Below are positions 1-6,514 of a DNA stretch of 7,443 nt, piece after piece (position 1 is the first letter of the stretch; each line of letters opens with the position of its first letter). Under the pieces are notes generated by a model. That model was not told where the DNA came from, searched no databases, and saw nothing but the letters and a program-made list of their open reading frames with translations. Where the stretch lies: positions 1-7,443 of the forward strand of contig DAOVNW010000044.1 in NCBI GenBank assembly GCA_030630095.1. Reading direction: 5' to 3'. The position numbers and the translations under genes were made by a program. This DNA is from Candidatus Omnitrophota bacterium. GTDB taxonomy: Bacteria; Omnitrophota; Gorgyraeia; JAGLLT01.

Positions 1-1149
1 ACCATCTGTGGTTATAAGTCGAAACAGGTGGCCGGGTATCTTGGGAAAAAGAGCCTGATAGTTGAGCAAAAAAAACAGCTGGGAACCGGCGATGCCTTAA
101 GGCAGGCGGAGAAGAAGCTTGCCGGTTTTAAAGGGCATATCCTGACCCTTTGCGCTGATATCCCTTTAATAAGAAGCCAGACGCTGAGCAGGCTTATTGC
201 TTTACATAGAAGTTCAAAGGCAAGCTGTAGCGTTTTAACCTCTGTCTTAAAAAATCCCACGGGTTATGGACGGATTTTACGGGATGATGGTAATAAAATA
301 GTCAAAATTATAGAAGAAAAGGAGGCTTCTTTATACGAGAAGGTTATCGAAGAGATTAATAGCGGTGTTTATTGTTTTAAAGCAAAGGATTTATTTGCCT
401 CCCTTAAAGAGATAAAGGCGGATAACGCTAAAAAGGAGTATTATCTGACCGATATAATTGAGATATTTGCCAAAAAGGGATTAAGCGTCAGCTCCTTTGA
501 GACTGAAGATACAGAGGAGATTTTAGGGATAAATTCGAGATTTGATCTGGTTCAGGCTCACAAGATTATCAGAAAGAGAATATTAGCCCGCGTAATCGAG
601 GGCGGCGTAACTATAGTAGACCCGGAGACAACCCACATAGATAATAACGTTGAAATCGGACAGGATACTGTAATTGAGCCCTTTGTAAGGATTGAAGAGG
701 ATGTAGAAATAGGCAAAAGATGCCGGCTGGGTCCGTTTTTGAGGATAAGGCCTCATACGGTGATTGCTGATGAAGTAAAGCTGGGAAACTTTGTCGAGGT
801 TGTCAGGTCAACGGTGGAGTCCGGCACCAAAATTAATCACCATACTTACATAGGAGACAGTCGGATAGGCAAAAAGGTTAACGTTGGGGCGGGTACAATT
901 ACAGCTAATTACAACGGCAGAGAAAAAAATACAACTATAATAAAAGATAATGCCTTTATCGGTTCGGGCAGTATTCTGGTAGCCCCGGTAAAGATAGGTA
1001 AAAATGCTGTAACCGGAGCCAACTGTACGGTGGTTAAAGGCGAAGTAAAGGATAATACGGTAGTTGTCGGTGTGCCGGCGAAGGTTTTAAGAAAAAAGAA
1101 GAAGCAAAAGCAGGTTTCAAAATCCGTTAAGCTGAGGAACAGGAAATGA
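1..1149 (+). CDS. glmU: GlmU, bifunctional UDP-GlcNAc pyrophosphorylase / GlcN-1-P acetyltransferase (5' partial)
   Basis: Cytoplasmic enzyme that acetylates glucosamine-1-phosphate and uridylylates the product to UDP-GlcNAc for peptidoglycan and LPS. The frame is open to the left edge; 382 codons remain and about 65-70 N-terminal residues, including the nucleotide-binding LxAGxGTRM loop, lie outside. The GTG at 28 is internal, because the residues before it (ICGYKSKQ) match the family. Pyrophosphorylase signs are QLGTGDA, CADIPL (metal Asp), IIEEKEA, EINSGVY and LGINSRF. From about position 595 a left-handed beta-helix of hexapeptide repeats begins, with the catalytic His in NHHTYIGD (codon 838-840), then VNVGAGTITANYNG and a Ser in IGSGSILVAPV. 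Two residues differ from E. coli: K351 aligns with Val (802-804) and R440 with Gly (1069-1071), the latter within VVGVPAKVL. The tail is Lys/Arg-rich. The last codons overlap prs by 4 bases. Identity is clear; acetyltransferase activity is less certain. Confidence 0.93.
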   Translation, partial: TICGYKSKQVAGYLGKKSLIVEQKKQLGTGDALRQAEKKLAGFKGHILTLCADIPLIRSQTLSRLIALHRSSKASCSVLTSVLKNPTGYGRILRDDGNKIVKIIEEKEASLYEKVIEEINSGVYCFKAKDLFASLKEIKADNAKKEYYLTDIIEIFAKKGLSVSSFETEDTEEILGINSRFDLVQAHKIIRKRILARVIEGGVTIVDPETTHIDNNVEIGQDTVIEPFVRIEEDVEIGKRCRLGPFLRIRPHTVIADEVKLGNFVEVVRSTVESGTKINHHTYIGDSRIGKKVNVGAGTITANYNGREKNTTIIKDNAFIGSGSILVAPVKIGKNAVTGANCTVVKGEVKDNTVVVGVPAKVLRKKKKQKQVSKSVKLRNRK

Positions 1150-2084
1150 ATGGAGAAATAGCAGTTTTTTGCGGTAATGCTAACCCGAAATTAGCAGAAG
1201 ACATCTGTCAAAATTTGAGAATATCCCTTGGGCAAGCAATCGTTTCCAAATTTAGCGACGGAGAAATAAAAGTCAAGATTGAGGAAAATGTCAGAGGCAA
1301 GGATGTATTTGTAATTCAATCAACCTGCCCGCCTTCTAATGACAACCTGATGGAGTTGTTAATTCTTATAGATGCCCTGAAGCGCGCTTCCGCCAGGCGT
1401 ATAACGGCTGTTACTCCGCATTACGGGTATGCCCGCCAGGACAGAAAGGATCAGCCGCGCGTTCCGATAACGGCTAAATTGGTAGCTGACCTGATTGCTA
1501 CCGCCGGGGCCGATAGACTATTGACGATGGATCTGCACGCTGAGCAGATTCAGGGATTTTTTAACATTCCCGTGGACAATTTGTACGCGGTTAATATTTT
1601 TGTAAAGTACTTCGCTAAAATGAAGATTGATAATCTTTGTGTTGTTTCACCTGATGTTGGCGGCATTAAAATGGCCAGGGCCTACGCGAAAAGGCTGGGC
1701 GCGGAGTTGGCTATTGTTGATAAACGCAGGGTGAGTGATAAAGAAGCTGAGGTTATGCACATTATAGGAGAGGTAGAAAATAAGAACATAGTTATTGTAG
1801 ATGATGTGGTCACAACCGCCGGAACTTTAACCGAAGGTATAGTTGCCATTAAAGAAAGAGGAGCGAGGGATATTTACGCAGCCATTACTCATCCCGTATT
1901 AGCCCCGCCCGCCATAGAGAGGATTAACTGTTCCAAATTGAAAGAACTTCTGGTAACCGATACAATTGCGGTTGACAAAGACAAGAAGTGTGATAAAATA
2001 AATGTTCTTTCTGTAGCGCCGCTTTTCGCGGAAGCCATTACACGGATACACAGGGAGGAGTCTGTCAGCGCGCTATTCGTTTAA
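1146..2084 (+). CDS. prs: Ribose-phosphate pyrophosphokinase (PRPP synthetase)
   Basis: Transfers pyrophosphate from ATP to ribose-5-phosphate, giving PRPP for purine, pyrimidine, NAD, histidine and tryptophan synthesis. The 312-residue length is typical of class I enzymes. Visible motifs are FSDGE (36-40), YARQDRKD (95-102, ATP site), the metal-binding DLHAEQIQGFF with H131, SPD with D170, DKRR (192-195) and the PRPP loop VDDVVTTAGT (218-227). Two positions differ from the commonest bacterial form: Glu133 where Gly is usual in DLHAGQ, and Thr223 where E. coli has Asp in DDMIDT; variation at the latter occurs in other Prs classes. The ATG overlaps the glmU stop as ATGA, with GAGGA at 1134-1138 seven bases upstream. 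The glmU-prs pair is widely conserved. A probable promoter for the next gene lies inside the 3' end. Confidence 0.97.
   Translation: MNGEIAVFCGNANPKLAEDICQNLRISLGQAIVSKFSDGEIKVKIEENVRGKDVFVIQSTCPPSNDNLMELLILIDALKRASARRITAVTPHYGYARQDRKDQPRVPITAKLVADLIATAGADRLLTMDLHAEQIQGFFNIPVDNLYAVNIFVKYFAKMKIDNLCVVSPDVGGIKMARAYAKRLGAELAIVDKRRVSDKEAEVMHIIGEVENKNIVIVDDVVTTAGTLTEGIVAIKERGARDIYAAITHPVLAPPAIERINCSKLKELLVTDTIAVDKDKKCDKINVLSVAPLFAEAITRIHREESVSALFV
1972..1999 (+). promoter_or_regulatory. Predicted sigma-70 promoter inside prs, reading into rplY
   Basis: The -35 hexamer TTGACA (1972-1977) is a perfect consensus match. After 16 bases comes TAAAAT (1994-1999), one mismatch from TATAAT, preceded by an extended -10 TGA (1991-1993). 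Transcription would begin near 2006, about 120 bases before the rplY ATG. The site lies in coding sequence (Val-Asp-Lys-Asp-Lys-Lys-Cys-Asp-Lys-Ile), so chance cannot be excluded. A nearly identical -10 block precedes bamA, which raises confidence. It would let the translation/replication genes be expressed apart from glmU-prs. Confidence 0.6.
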
Positions 2085-2128
2085 GTAAACTATTGAGAAA
2101 TGCTATATAAAATTACAGGGGTTAAAGG

Positions 2129-2836
2129 ATGAAAGAAATTAAGATAAACGCTCAAGTTAGGGAGACTGCCGGCAAAGAAGCATCCAGGAGGCTTAGAAAG
2201 GAAGGGCTGGTTCCCGCTGTCGTATATAACAAAGGTAAAAAATCTCTGGCTCTGACGATTTCAGAAAGAGATTTAATTCATGCTCTCCATACCTCGGCCG
2301 GGGGAAACGTCATTATCGGCCTCAATATTAAAAAAGGCGGCAAAGCGGAGAATAAGACAGTAATTATTAAAGACCTTCAGCATCATCCGATTAAAAGCAG
2401 TATAATTCATATTGATTTTGTTGAGATTTCCTTAAATCAGAGCATTACTGTTAAGGTACCGGTTCATCCTATAGGTGAAGCCATTGGAATAAAGCAGGAT
2501 GGAGGCATCTTGGATCATATTCTATGGGAGGTTGAGATAGAGTGCCTGCCGGGGAATATTCCTGAAAGAATAGATGTGGTCATTGATGAACTTGGGATAG
2601 GTGATATGATTCATATAAAGGACTTAAAGGTTAAAGAGGGCGTTAAAATATTAAACAATCCTGAAGACACCGTCCTGGCCATAGAACATCCTAAGATAGA
2701 GGAGGAGGTGCCTGAGGAAGAGGAAGTTAAGGCCGGAGAGGAACCCGAAGTTATCGGAGAGAAGGAAAGAGAAGAGAAGCAAAAAGATAAGGTTCAGGGA
2801 AAAGAGGGCGAAGGGCAGGAGAAAAAGCAGGGATAG
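2129..2836 (+). CDS. rplY: 50S ribosomal protein bL25, CTC/TL5 form with acidic tail
   Basis: Binds 5S rRNA in the large ribosomal subunit. At 235 residues this is the long two-domain form (B. subtilis Ctc, Thermus TL5) rather than the short E. coli L25. Residues about 1-93 form the 5S-binding beta-barrel (INAQVRETAGKEASRRLRKEG, then VPAVVYNKGK and HHPIKSSIIHIDFVEIS). Residues about 95-185 form the CTC C-terminal domain (VKVPVHPIGEAIGIKQDGG, then ECLPGNIPERIDVVIDELGIGD). From about residue 190 a low-complexity Glu/Lys tail runs to the end and is probably disordered; acidic tails of variable length are common in this family. The ATG has AGGGG at 2117-2121 seven bases upstream. It lies between prs and pth, the usual bacterial order. 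Expression may come from the glmU-prs transcript and from the internal promoter in prs. Confidence 0.96.
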   Translation: MKEIKINAQVRETAGKEASRRLRKEGLVPAVVYNKGKKSLALTISERDLIHALHTSAGGNVIIGLNIKKGGKAENKTVIIKDLQHHPIKSSIIHIDFVEISLNQSITVKVPVHPIGEAIGIKQDGGILDHILWEVEIECLPGNIPERIDVVIDELGIGDMIHIKDLKVKEGVKILNNPEDTVLAIEHPKIEEEVPEEEEVKAGEEPEVIGEKEREEKQKDKVQGKEGEGQEKKQG

Positions 2837-2856
2837 CCCTTTTGATTTTTCTTCGC

Positions 2857-2892
2857 TGGATACCCCGTGGCTTGCTACGGGGAGCTTCATTT
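2857..2892. repeat. REP-like palindrome between rplY and pth
   Basis: CCCCGTGG (2863-2870) pairs with CTACGGGG (2875-2882), leaving a CTTG tetraloop closed by G-C. The stem is 8 bp with one G-T wobble; changing 2869 to A would make it perfect. A flank reading AGCTTCATT follows. No T-run follows on either strand, so it is not a typical intrinsic terminator. From memory, CCCCGTAGCTTGCTACGGGG-type hairpins with a TTCATT tail recur between genes in many bacterial genomes in the manner of REP elements linked to RAYT transposases. Only one copy lies in this window, so repeat status is inferred. Confidence 0.6.
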
Positions 2893-2918
2893 CTTATTGA
2901 CGGGGCGGTCGTATTTTT

Positions 2919-3500
2919 ATGAAAGTTCTTATTGGTTTGGGTAATCCCGGCGCGAAGTATAAACAAACAAGGCATAACGCGGGATTTTCAGTTATAGACG
3001 CGATTTCCGGAGATAAGAGAATTCCGGTAAAAAATATAAGTTATAGTTCTTTAACAGGCAAAGGCAGGATATCGCGGCAGGAGGTTTTTCTTATTAAGCC
3101 CGAGACCTATATGAATTTGAGCGGCAGAGTTGTAAAGGCGCTTGTCTGTAAAAAGGGTCTGGATTTAAAAGATATATTGGTTATATGTGATGATGTTAAT
3201 CTTCCTCTGGGCTGTATTCGCCTGCGGACCGGAGGCAGTGAAGGCGGGCATAACGGTTTGAAATCTATCAGTCAGTCGCTGAAAACCCGGGACTATCCGC
3301 GCCTGAGGATTGGTGTGGGTAAAGATTTAGAAGGGGGCAGGGAGCGGCTGTCTTCTTACGTATTGAAGCCGCTTAATAAAGTTTCACGCGGGATATTAGC
3401 GGAAGCCGTTGAAAGGGCTAAAGAGGCTTGTTATTTGTGGCTTGATAAGGGTATAGCGGTTTCTATGAATAGGTTTAACAGTAAAGTCAAAGTTGATTAG
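2919..3500 (+). CDS. pth: Peptidyl-tRNA hydrolase
   Basis: Hydrolyses the ester bond of peptidyl-tRNAs dropped from stalled ribosomes, recycling tRNA in the cytoplasm. The 193-residue length is normal for bacterial Pth. The active-site set is complete: N9 in GLGNPG, catalytic H19 in TRHNAG, N66 in ETYMNLSG, D91 in CDDVNLPLG, and H111/N112 in GGHNGL, matching E. coli N10, H20, N68, D93 and H113/N114. The ATG at 2919 is the natural family start (MKVLIGLGNPG), but its ribosome site is poor: the nearest G-rich stretch, GGGGCGG at 2902-2908, ends 10 bases upstream. The gene follows rplY across an 82-base gap that holds the REP-like hairpin, and precedes rpsF. It is expected to be read with the rest of the cluster. 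Confidence 0.97.
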   Translation: MKVLIGLGNPGAKYKQTRHNAGFSVIDAISGDKRIPVKNISYSSLTGKGRISRQEVFLIKPETYMNLSGRVVKALVCKKGLDLKDILVICDDVNLPLGCIRLRTGGSEGGHNGLKSISQSLKTRDYPRLRIGVGKDLEGGRERLSSYVLKPLNKVSRGILAEAVERAKEACYLWLDKGIAVSMNRFNSKVKVD

Positions 3501-3520
3501 TTATTTTCGGTAGTTAAAAA

Positions 3521-3527
3521 AAGGAGG
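3521..3527 (+). promoter_or_regulatory. Strong Shine-Dalgarno that fixes the rpsF start
   Basis: AAGGAGG ends directly before the in-frame TTG at 3528, leaving zero spacing, so TTG cannot be the start. The in-frame GTG at 3537 is nine bases downstream, within the usual range, and gives the normal bS6 N-terminus MIYEALFII. Confidence 0.85.
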
Positions 3528-3536
3528 TTGATTTTA

Positions 3537-3830
3537 GTGATTTACGAAGCCTTATTTATAATAAAATCTGGCCTGGCCAAAGAGGAGCAGAATAAGGTTG
3601 TTGAGTTTATTGAAGGGGAGATAAGTAAGCAGGGCGGCGAGATAAAAAGCAAGGAAGAACCAAAGAAAAAGAATCTTCTTTATGAAATTAAAAAACATAA
3701 GGAAGGGATTTATTATCTTGTTTATTTTGAAGCGCCCGCTAAAGCTATGAAACCTTTGAATTACGCGTATAAACTAAACAACGCTATACTAAGGGTTTTA
3801 ATAATAAAAGAACGAAAAGTTAAACAGTAA
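3537..3830 (+). CDS. rpsF: 30S ribosomal protein bS6
   Basis: Binds 16S rRNA as a heterodimer with bS18 on the platform of the small subunit. With the GTG start at 3537 it has 97 residues, close to the family norm of about 95-135. The fold is recognisable from the first strand (YEALFIIKSGL), the amphipathic helix (KEEQNKVVEFIEGEISKQGG), the second strand region (LLYEIKKHKEGIYYLVYFEA) and the closing KLNNAILRVLIIKE. The opening frame extends back to a TTG at 3528, but the Shine-Dalgarno abuts it, so I chose the GTG. It begins the rpsF-ssb-rpsR-rplI order found in many bacteria. No S6:S18-type leader is evident in the 36 bases upstream. The C-terminal tail is short and basic, without a long acidic extension. 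Confidence 0.95.
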   Translation: MIYEALFIIKSGLAKEEQNKVVEFIEGEISKQGGEIKSKEEPKKKNLLYEIKKHKEGIYYLVYFEAPAKAMKPLNYAYKLNNAILRVLIIKERKVKQ

Positions 3831-3848
3831 TTTATCCGGCTATTGTAG

Positions 3849-3885
3849 TTTGCCCGCCCGGACAGGAAGGCTTTAACCGGGCAAA
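3849..3885 (+). promoter_or_regulatory. Inverted repeat in the rpsF-ssb gap
   Basis: TTTGCCCG (3849-3856) and CGGGCAAA (3878-3885) form a perfect 8-bp stem around a 21-base loop that contains CCCGGACAGG. A competing 5-bp stem, CCCGG (3857-3861) with CCGGG (3877-3881), is also possible. No T-run follows, so it is not a canonical terminator. It ends 9 bases before the ssb Shine-Dalgarno and could influence ssb translation or mRNA stability. A role in S6:S18 autoregulation is only a thought, since the gene position differs from known leaders. Confidence 0.5.
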
Positions 3886-3905
3886 TTTGGTTTAAGGAGG
3901 TTGCG

Positions 3906-4346
3906 ATGGCAAGTTTAAACAGTGTTTTTTTGATAGGAAATTTAACCAGAGACCCTGAGTTGAAGTATATTCCCGGGGGAACGGCGGTTAGCAATCTAAG
4001 GCTGGCCGTTAATAACAGATATAAAGACCAGGCTGGCGAATATAAGGACGTAGCTTGTTTTATTACCGTTGTTGTTTGGGGTAAGCAGGCGGAAAATTGC
4101 AATCAGTATTTAAGTAAAGGCAGTCCTGTCTTTGTTGAAGGTGTATTTCAGAGCCGTTCATGGGAAGGCCAGGATGGCCAGAAAAGAAATGTAATTGAGG
4201 TGAGAGCCAGGCGTGTCCAGTTTTTAGGCAGGCCGTCTTCCAGTAAGGCCGGTGCCGGTGAGGACGAGACTGTCTTTGAGGAGAACGCTCAGGCTGGAGG
4301 TTCTCAGAATATTCCGGCTGACCATGACAGCGATGTTCCGTTTTAA
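3906..4346 (+). CDS. ssb: Single-stranded DNA-binding protein
   Basis: Coats single-stranded DNA during replication, repair and recombination, and recruits partner proteins through its C-terminal tip. It has 146 residues. The OB-fold covers about residues 3-108: NSVFLIGNLTRDPELKY, then AVSNLRLAVNNRY, CFITVVVWGKQAENC, KGSPVFVEGVFQSRSWE and RNVIEVRARRVQFL. A short flexible linker rich in Ser, Gly, Ala and Glu follows. The protein ends in DSDVPF, equivalent to the DDDIPF tip of E. coli SSB that contacts Exo I, RecO and Pol III chi. The ATG has a perfect AAGGAGG at 3894-3900 five bases upstream. Lying between rpsF and rpsR is the common arrangement outside enterobacteria, which have priB there. 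It makes this the likely main genomic SSB. Confidence 0.97.
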   Translation: MASLNSVFLIGNLTRDPELKYIPGGTAVSNLRLAVNNRYKDQAGEYKDVACFITVVVWGKQAENCNQYLSKGSPVFVEGVFQSRSWEGQDGQKRNVIEVRARRVQFLGRPSSSKAGAGEDETVFEENAQAGGSQNIPADHDSDVPF

Positions 4347-4399
4347 GCGGGAGAAGTTATTTTTTGAGAATTTAGCGGTAATAAAAAGAGGGAATTTAA

Positions 4400-4657
4400 A
4401 TGGTTAAAAGGACAGCAAGAAAGAACGTTTCAAAAAGAACCGTTTTAAGGAAAAAATTCTGTAAATTCTGCAAGGCGAAAGAGGCTAAAAAAATTGATTA
4501 CAAGGATGTAGTTACCCTTCAAAATTACGTTAACGAAAGGGGTAAAATTGTTCCTTCGAGGATTACGGGTACCTGCGCCAGGCATCAAAGACAGCTTGTT
4601 ACGGCTATCAAGAGAGCCCGCTATATGGCCCTTTTATCCTATATTTCCAAACATTAA
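4400..4657 (+). CDS. rpsR: 30S ribosomal protein bS18
   Basis: Partner of bS6 on the 16S rRNA platform. It has 85 residues, a normal length. The family core is clear: KKFCKFCKAKE, then IDYKDVVTLQNYVNERGKIVP, then SRITGTCARHQRQL and AIKRARYMALL. C21, C24, C59 and H62 form a C-x2-C ... C-x2-H set, suggesting the zinc-binding (C+) form rather than the cysteine-poor paralogue that zinc-starved bacteria use; zinc binding is inferred. The N-terminus is strongly basic. GAGGGA at 4388-4393 is six bases before the ATG. It lies 53 bases after ssb and 49 before rplI. Confidence 0.97.
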   Translation: MVKRTARKNVSKRTVLRKKFCKFCKAKEAKKIDYKDVVTLQNYVNERGKIVPSRITGTCARHQRQLVTAIKRARYMALLSYISKH

Positions 4658-4706
4658 CTTTTACAGATTTGGTTGTTTTTGATTAAACGAGTAGAGAGGT
4701 AAACAT

Positions 4707-5153
4707 ATGATTGAAGTTATTCTAAAGGTTGATATTGATAAGCTGGGCTGTAAAGGTGAAGTAAAGAAGGTGAAGGACGGCTACGCCAGAAATTTTTTGA
4801 TACCTAAGGGGCTGGCCATGGAGTCGTCTTCGGCCAGCATCAGAATTTTAAAAGAAGAACAGGTCAAGCAAAAATTTAAGGAAGAAAAGGAAAAAGAAAA
4901 CGCTCTGGCTTTGGCCGCAGAGTTGTTTTCACACTCTTATACAATCTCCAGAAAGGCCGGTGTGGATGATAAACTCTTTGGGGCGGTTACAGCTCAGGAT
5001 ATAGCAGACTGCATCAAGCAGAAGACAGGAGAAATTGACAAAAAGAAAATTCAGTTGGAAGAGCCGATAAAACAGCTCGGAGTCTACCAGATTCCGGTTA
5101 AAGTCTATCCGGAAGTTACAGTCACCATTAAGGTGTGGATAGTGAAAGAATAA
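4707..5153 (+). CDS. rplI: 50S ribosomal protein bL9
   Basis: Elongated large-subunit protein that binds 23S rRNA near the L1 stalk base and helps keep the reading frame. The 148 residues match the usual length. The N-terminal RNA-binding domain shows MIEVILKVDIDKLG and the family signature GYARNFLIPKGLA (25-37). A charged connecting helix (about 46-75, rich in Lys and Glu) leads to the C-terminal domain with DDKLFGAVTAQDIADCI and a final PVKVYPEVTVTIKVWIV. GAGAGG at 4694-4699 is seven bases before the ATG. Its stop codon shares one base with the dnaB ATG (TAATG), implying coupled translation. The rplI-dnaB pairing is conserved in many phyla. Confidence 0.97.
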   Translation: MIEVILKVDIDKLGCKGEVKKVKDGYARNFLIPKGLAMESSSASIRILKEEQVKQKFKEEKEKENALALAAELFSHSYTISRKAGVDDKLFGAVTAQDIADCIKQKTGEIDKKKIQLEEPIKQLGVYQIPVKVYPEVTVTIKVWIVKE

Positions 5154-6514
5154 TGAATGGGACCAGGCTTAAGGACAACTTAATTGAACGAGTGCCGCCG
5201 CAAAATTTAGAGGCCGAAAGTGCCGTTTTAGGATCGATGTTGATCGAAGAGTCAGCCGTTTCTTCCGCTATCGAGCTTTTAAAAGAAGAGGATTTTTATA
5301 AAAGCTCAAATGGCAAAATCTTTTTAGCTATCTGCAATTTATTCTCCCAAAATAAAGCCATAGATTTAATAATCGTCACTGAAGAACTTAAAAAGCAGGG
5401 ATTGCTGGATGAAGTTGGCGGCCCCGCTTATTTGATGTCGTTGGCCGCTGATGTTCCTACTGCCGCTAATGTAGAGCATTATTCAAAGATTGTCAGGGAA
5501 AAAAGTATTCTGCGCAAATTGATTAACACCGCGACGCAAATTATTACCGATGGATATGAAGAGAAGGATGGTGATGTAGAAGTCCTTCTGGATAGATCTG
5601 AAAAGGCAATTTTTGACATTACAAGCAGAAAAATAGAGCCGAGTTTTACGCCTTTGAAAGATATTATCAAAGATAGCATTGAGACTATTGACAATCTCTA
5701 TCAAAGGAAGACTCATATAACCGGAATTGCTACCGGTTTTACTAAGTTTGACGTGATGACTGCCGGACTGCAGGCATCGGATCTTGTAGTTGTTGCCGGA
5801 AGGCCGTCTATGGGGAAGACTTCCCTGGCATTGTGTATGGTTGAAAACGCGGCTGTTAAGCAAGGGCTGCCGGTAGCGGTTTTTAGCCTGGAAATGTCCA
5901 AGGAGCAGTTGGTCCAGAGGATGCTTTGTTCGCACGCCAGGGTGAATTTACAAAATGTAAGAACCGGATATTTATCACAGCAAGACTGGCCTAATCTGAC
6001 TAACGCGGCAGGCCGCCTTTCAGAGGCGCCTATCTATATTGATGATACAGCCGGTATTTCCGTTCTGGAGTTAAGAGCCAAGGCAAGAAGGCTTAAGTCT
6101 CAGTTTGATATTAAGCTTATTATGCTTGATTATTTACAGCTTATGGATGGTAAGAGCAGGTCTGATAACAGGCAGCAGGAAATTTCCGATATCTCAAGGG
6201 CATTAAAGGCCCTGGCCAGGGAATTGCGTGTGCCGGTAATAGCTGTCAGCCAGCTTTCCCGTGCCGTAGAAAGCAGAATAGACCGCAAGCCTCAACTTTC
6301 TGATTTAAGAGAGTCAGGCGCTATAGAGCAGGATGCCGACGTAGTTGTCCTGCTGTTAAGAGAAGAATATTATACCCCTACCGAAGAAAATAAGGGAAAG
6401 GCTGAGGTAAACATTGCCAAACAGAGAAACGGCCCCACTGGATCTATGTTTTTAACCTTTATAAAAGAGTTTGCCAGGTTTGAAAATTATGCCCAGGGAG
6501 AGGCCGTATTGTAA
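5153..6514 (+). CDS. dnaB: Replicative DNA helicase DnaB
   Basis: Hexameric ATPase that unwinds DNA 5' to 3' at the replication fork and binds DnaG primase. With the ATG at 5153 it has 453 residues, typical of the family. The N-terminal helical domain begins RVPPQNLEAESAVLGSML. The RecA-like domain carries Walker A GRPSMGKT (216-223), a FSLEMS segment, Walker B LIMLDYLQL with D326, SQLSRAVESR, a LSDLRESGAIEQDADVV stretch and the arginine-finger motif KQRNGPTG (R425). No intein interrupts these usual insertion sites. An in-frame GTG at 5135 would lengthen it by six residues, but it has no spaced Shine-Dalgarno. The ATG overlapping the rplI stop (TAATG) is preferred and suggests translation by termination-reinitiation. 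The stop codon sits in the loop of a terminator hairpin. Confidence 0.97.
   Translation: MNGTRLKDNLIERVPPQNLEAESAVLGSMLIEESAVSSAIELLKEEDFYKSSNGKIFLAICNLFSQNKAIDLIIVTEELKKQGLLDEVGGPAYLMSLAADVPTAANVEHYSKIVREKSILRKLINTATQIITDGYEEKDGDVEVLLDRSEKAIFDITSRKIEPSFTPLKDIIKDSIETIDNLYQRKTHITGIATGFTKFDVMTAGLQASDLVVVAGRPSMGKTSLALCMVENAAVKQGLPVAVFSLEMSKEQLVQRMLCSHARVNLQNVRTGYLSQQDWPNLTNAAGRLSEAPIYIDDTAGISVLELRAKARRLKSQFDIKLIMLDYLQLMDGKSRSDNRQQEISDISRALKALARELRVPVIAVSQLSRAVESRIDRKPQLSDLRESGAIEQDADVVVLLLREEYYTPTEENKGKAEVNIAKQRNGPTGSMFLTFIKEFARFENYAQGEAVL

Noticed and set aside
28..30. GTG as start of glmU
   Set aside because: The frame is open to the window edge and upstream codons (ICGYKSKQ) continue the GlmU family sequence, so this is an internal Val in a truncated gene.
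2829..2850. Possible terminator at the rplY stop (AGGG-ATAG-CCCT then TTTGATTTTT)
   Set aside because: The stem is only 4 bp and the T-tract is interrupted; too weak to call, and pth downstream lacks its own clear promoter.
2651..2975. Two minus-strand open frames over the end of rplY and the rplY-pth gap
   Set aside because: They are antisense to the Glu/Lys-rich rplY tail and pass through the palindrome; they have low-complexity Leu/Phe or no domain, and no ribosome site.
3528..3530. TTG as start of rpsF
   Set aside because: It directly abuts AAGGAGG with no spacing; GTG 3537 has proper spacing and gives a normal bS6 N-terminus.
3501..3536. S6:S18-binding leader upstream of rpsF
   Set aside because: The gap is only 36 bases, AT-rich, and has no stem or CCG-bearing bulge that I can see.
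3761..4102. Minus-strand 113-codon open frame across rpsF-ssb
   Set aside because: Antisense to two clear genes, no recognisable domain, and composition expected from a shadow frame.
4660..4688. TTTACA before rplI as a promoter
   Set aside because: No acceptable -10 hexamer occurs 15-19 bases downstream; best candidates match only 3 of 6.
5135..5137. GTG as start of dnaB
   Set aside because: No properly spaced Shine-Dalgarno; the TAATG overlap at 5153 is the more usual arrangement, and the extra residues match nothing in the family.
5688..5721. TTGACA with TATAAC inside dnaB as a promoter
   Set aside because: The spacer is 22 bases, too long, and no gene start follows.
5483..5935. Minus-strand 150-codon open frame inside dnaB
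   Set aside because: Fully antisense to conserved dnaB sequence, including Walker A, with no domain or start signal.
5798..6450. Intein insertion in dnaB
   Set aside because: Walker A, Walker B and the downstream motifs run continuously in a normal-length protein.
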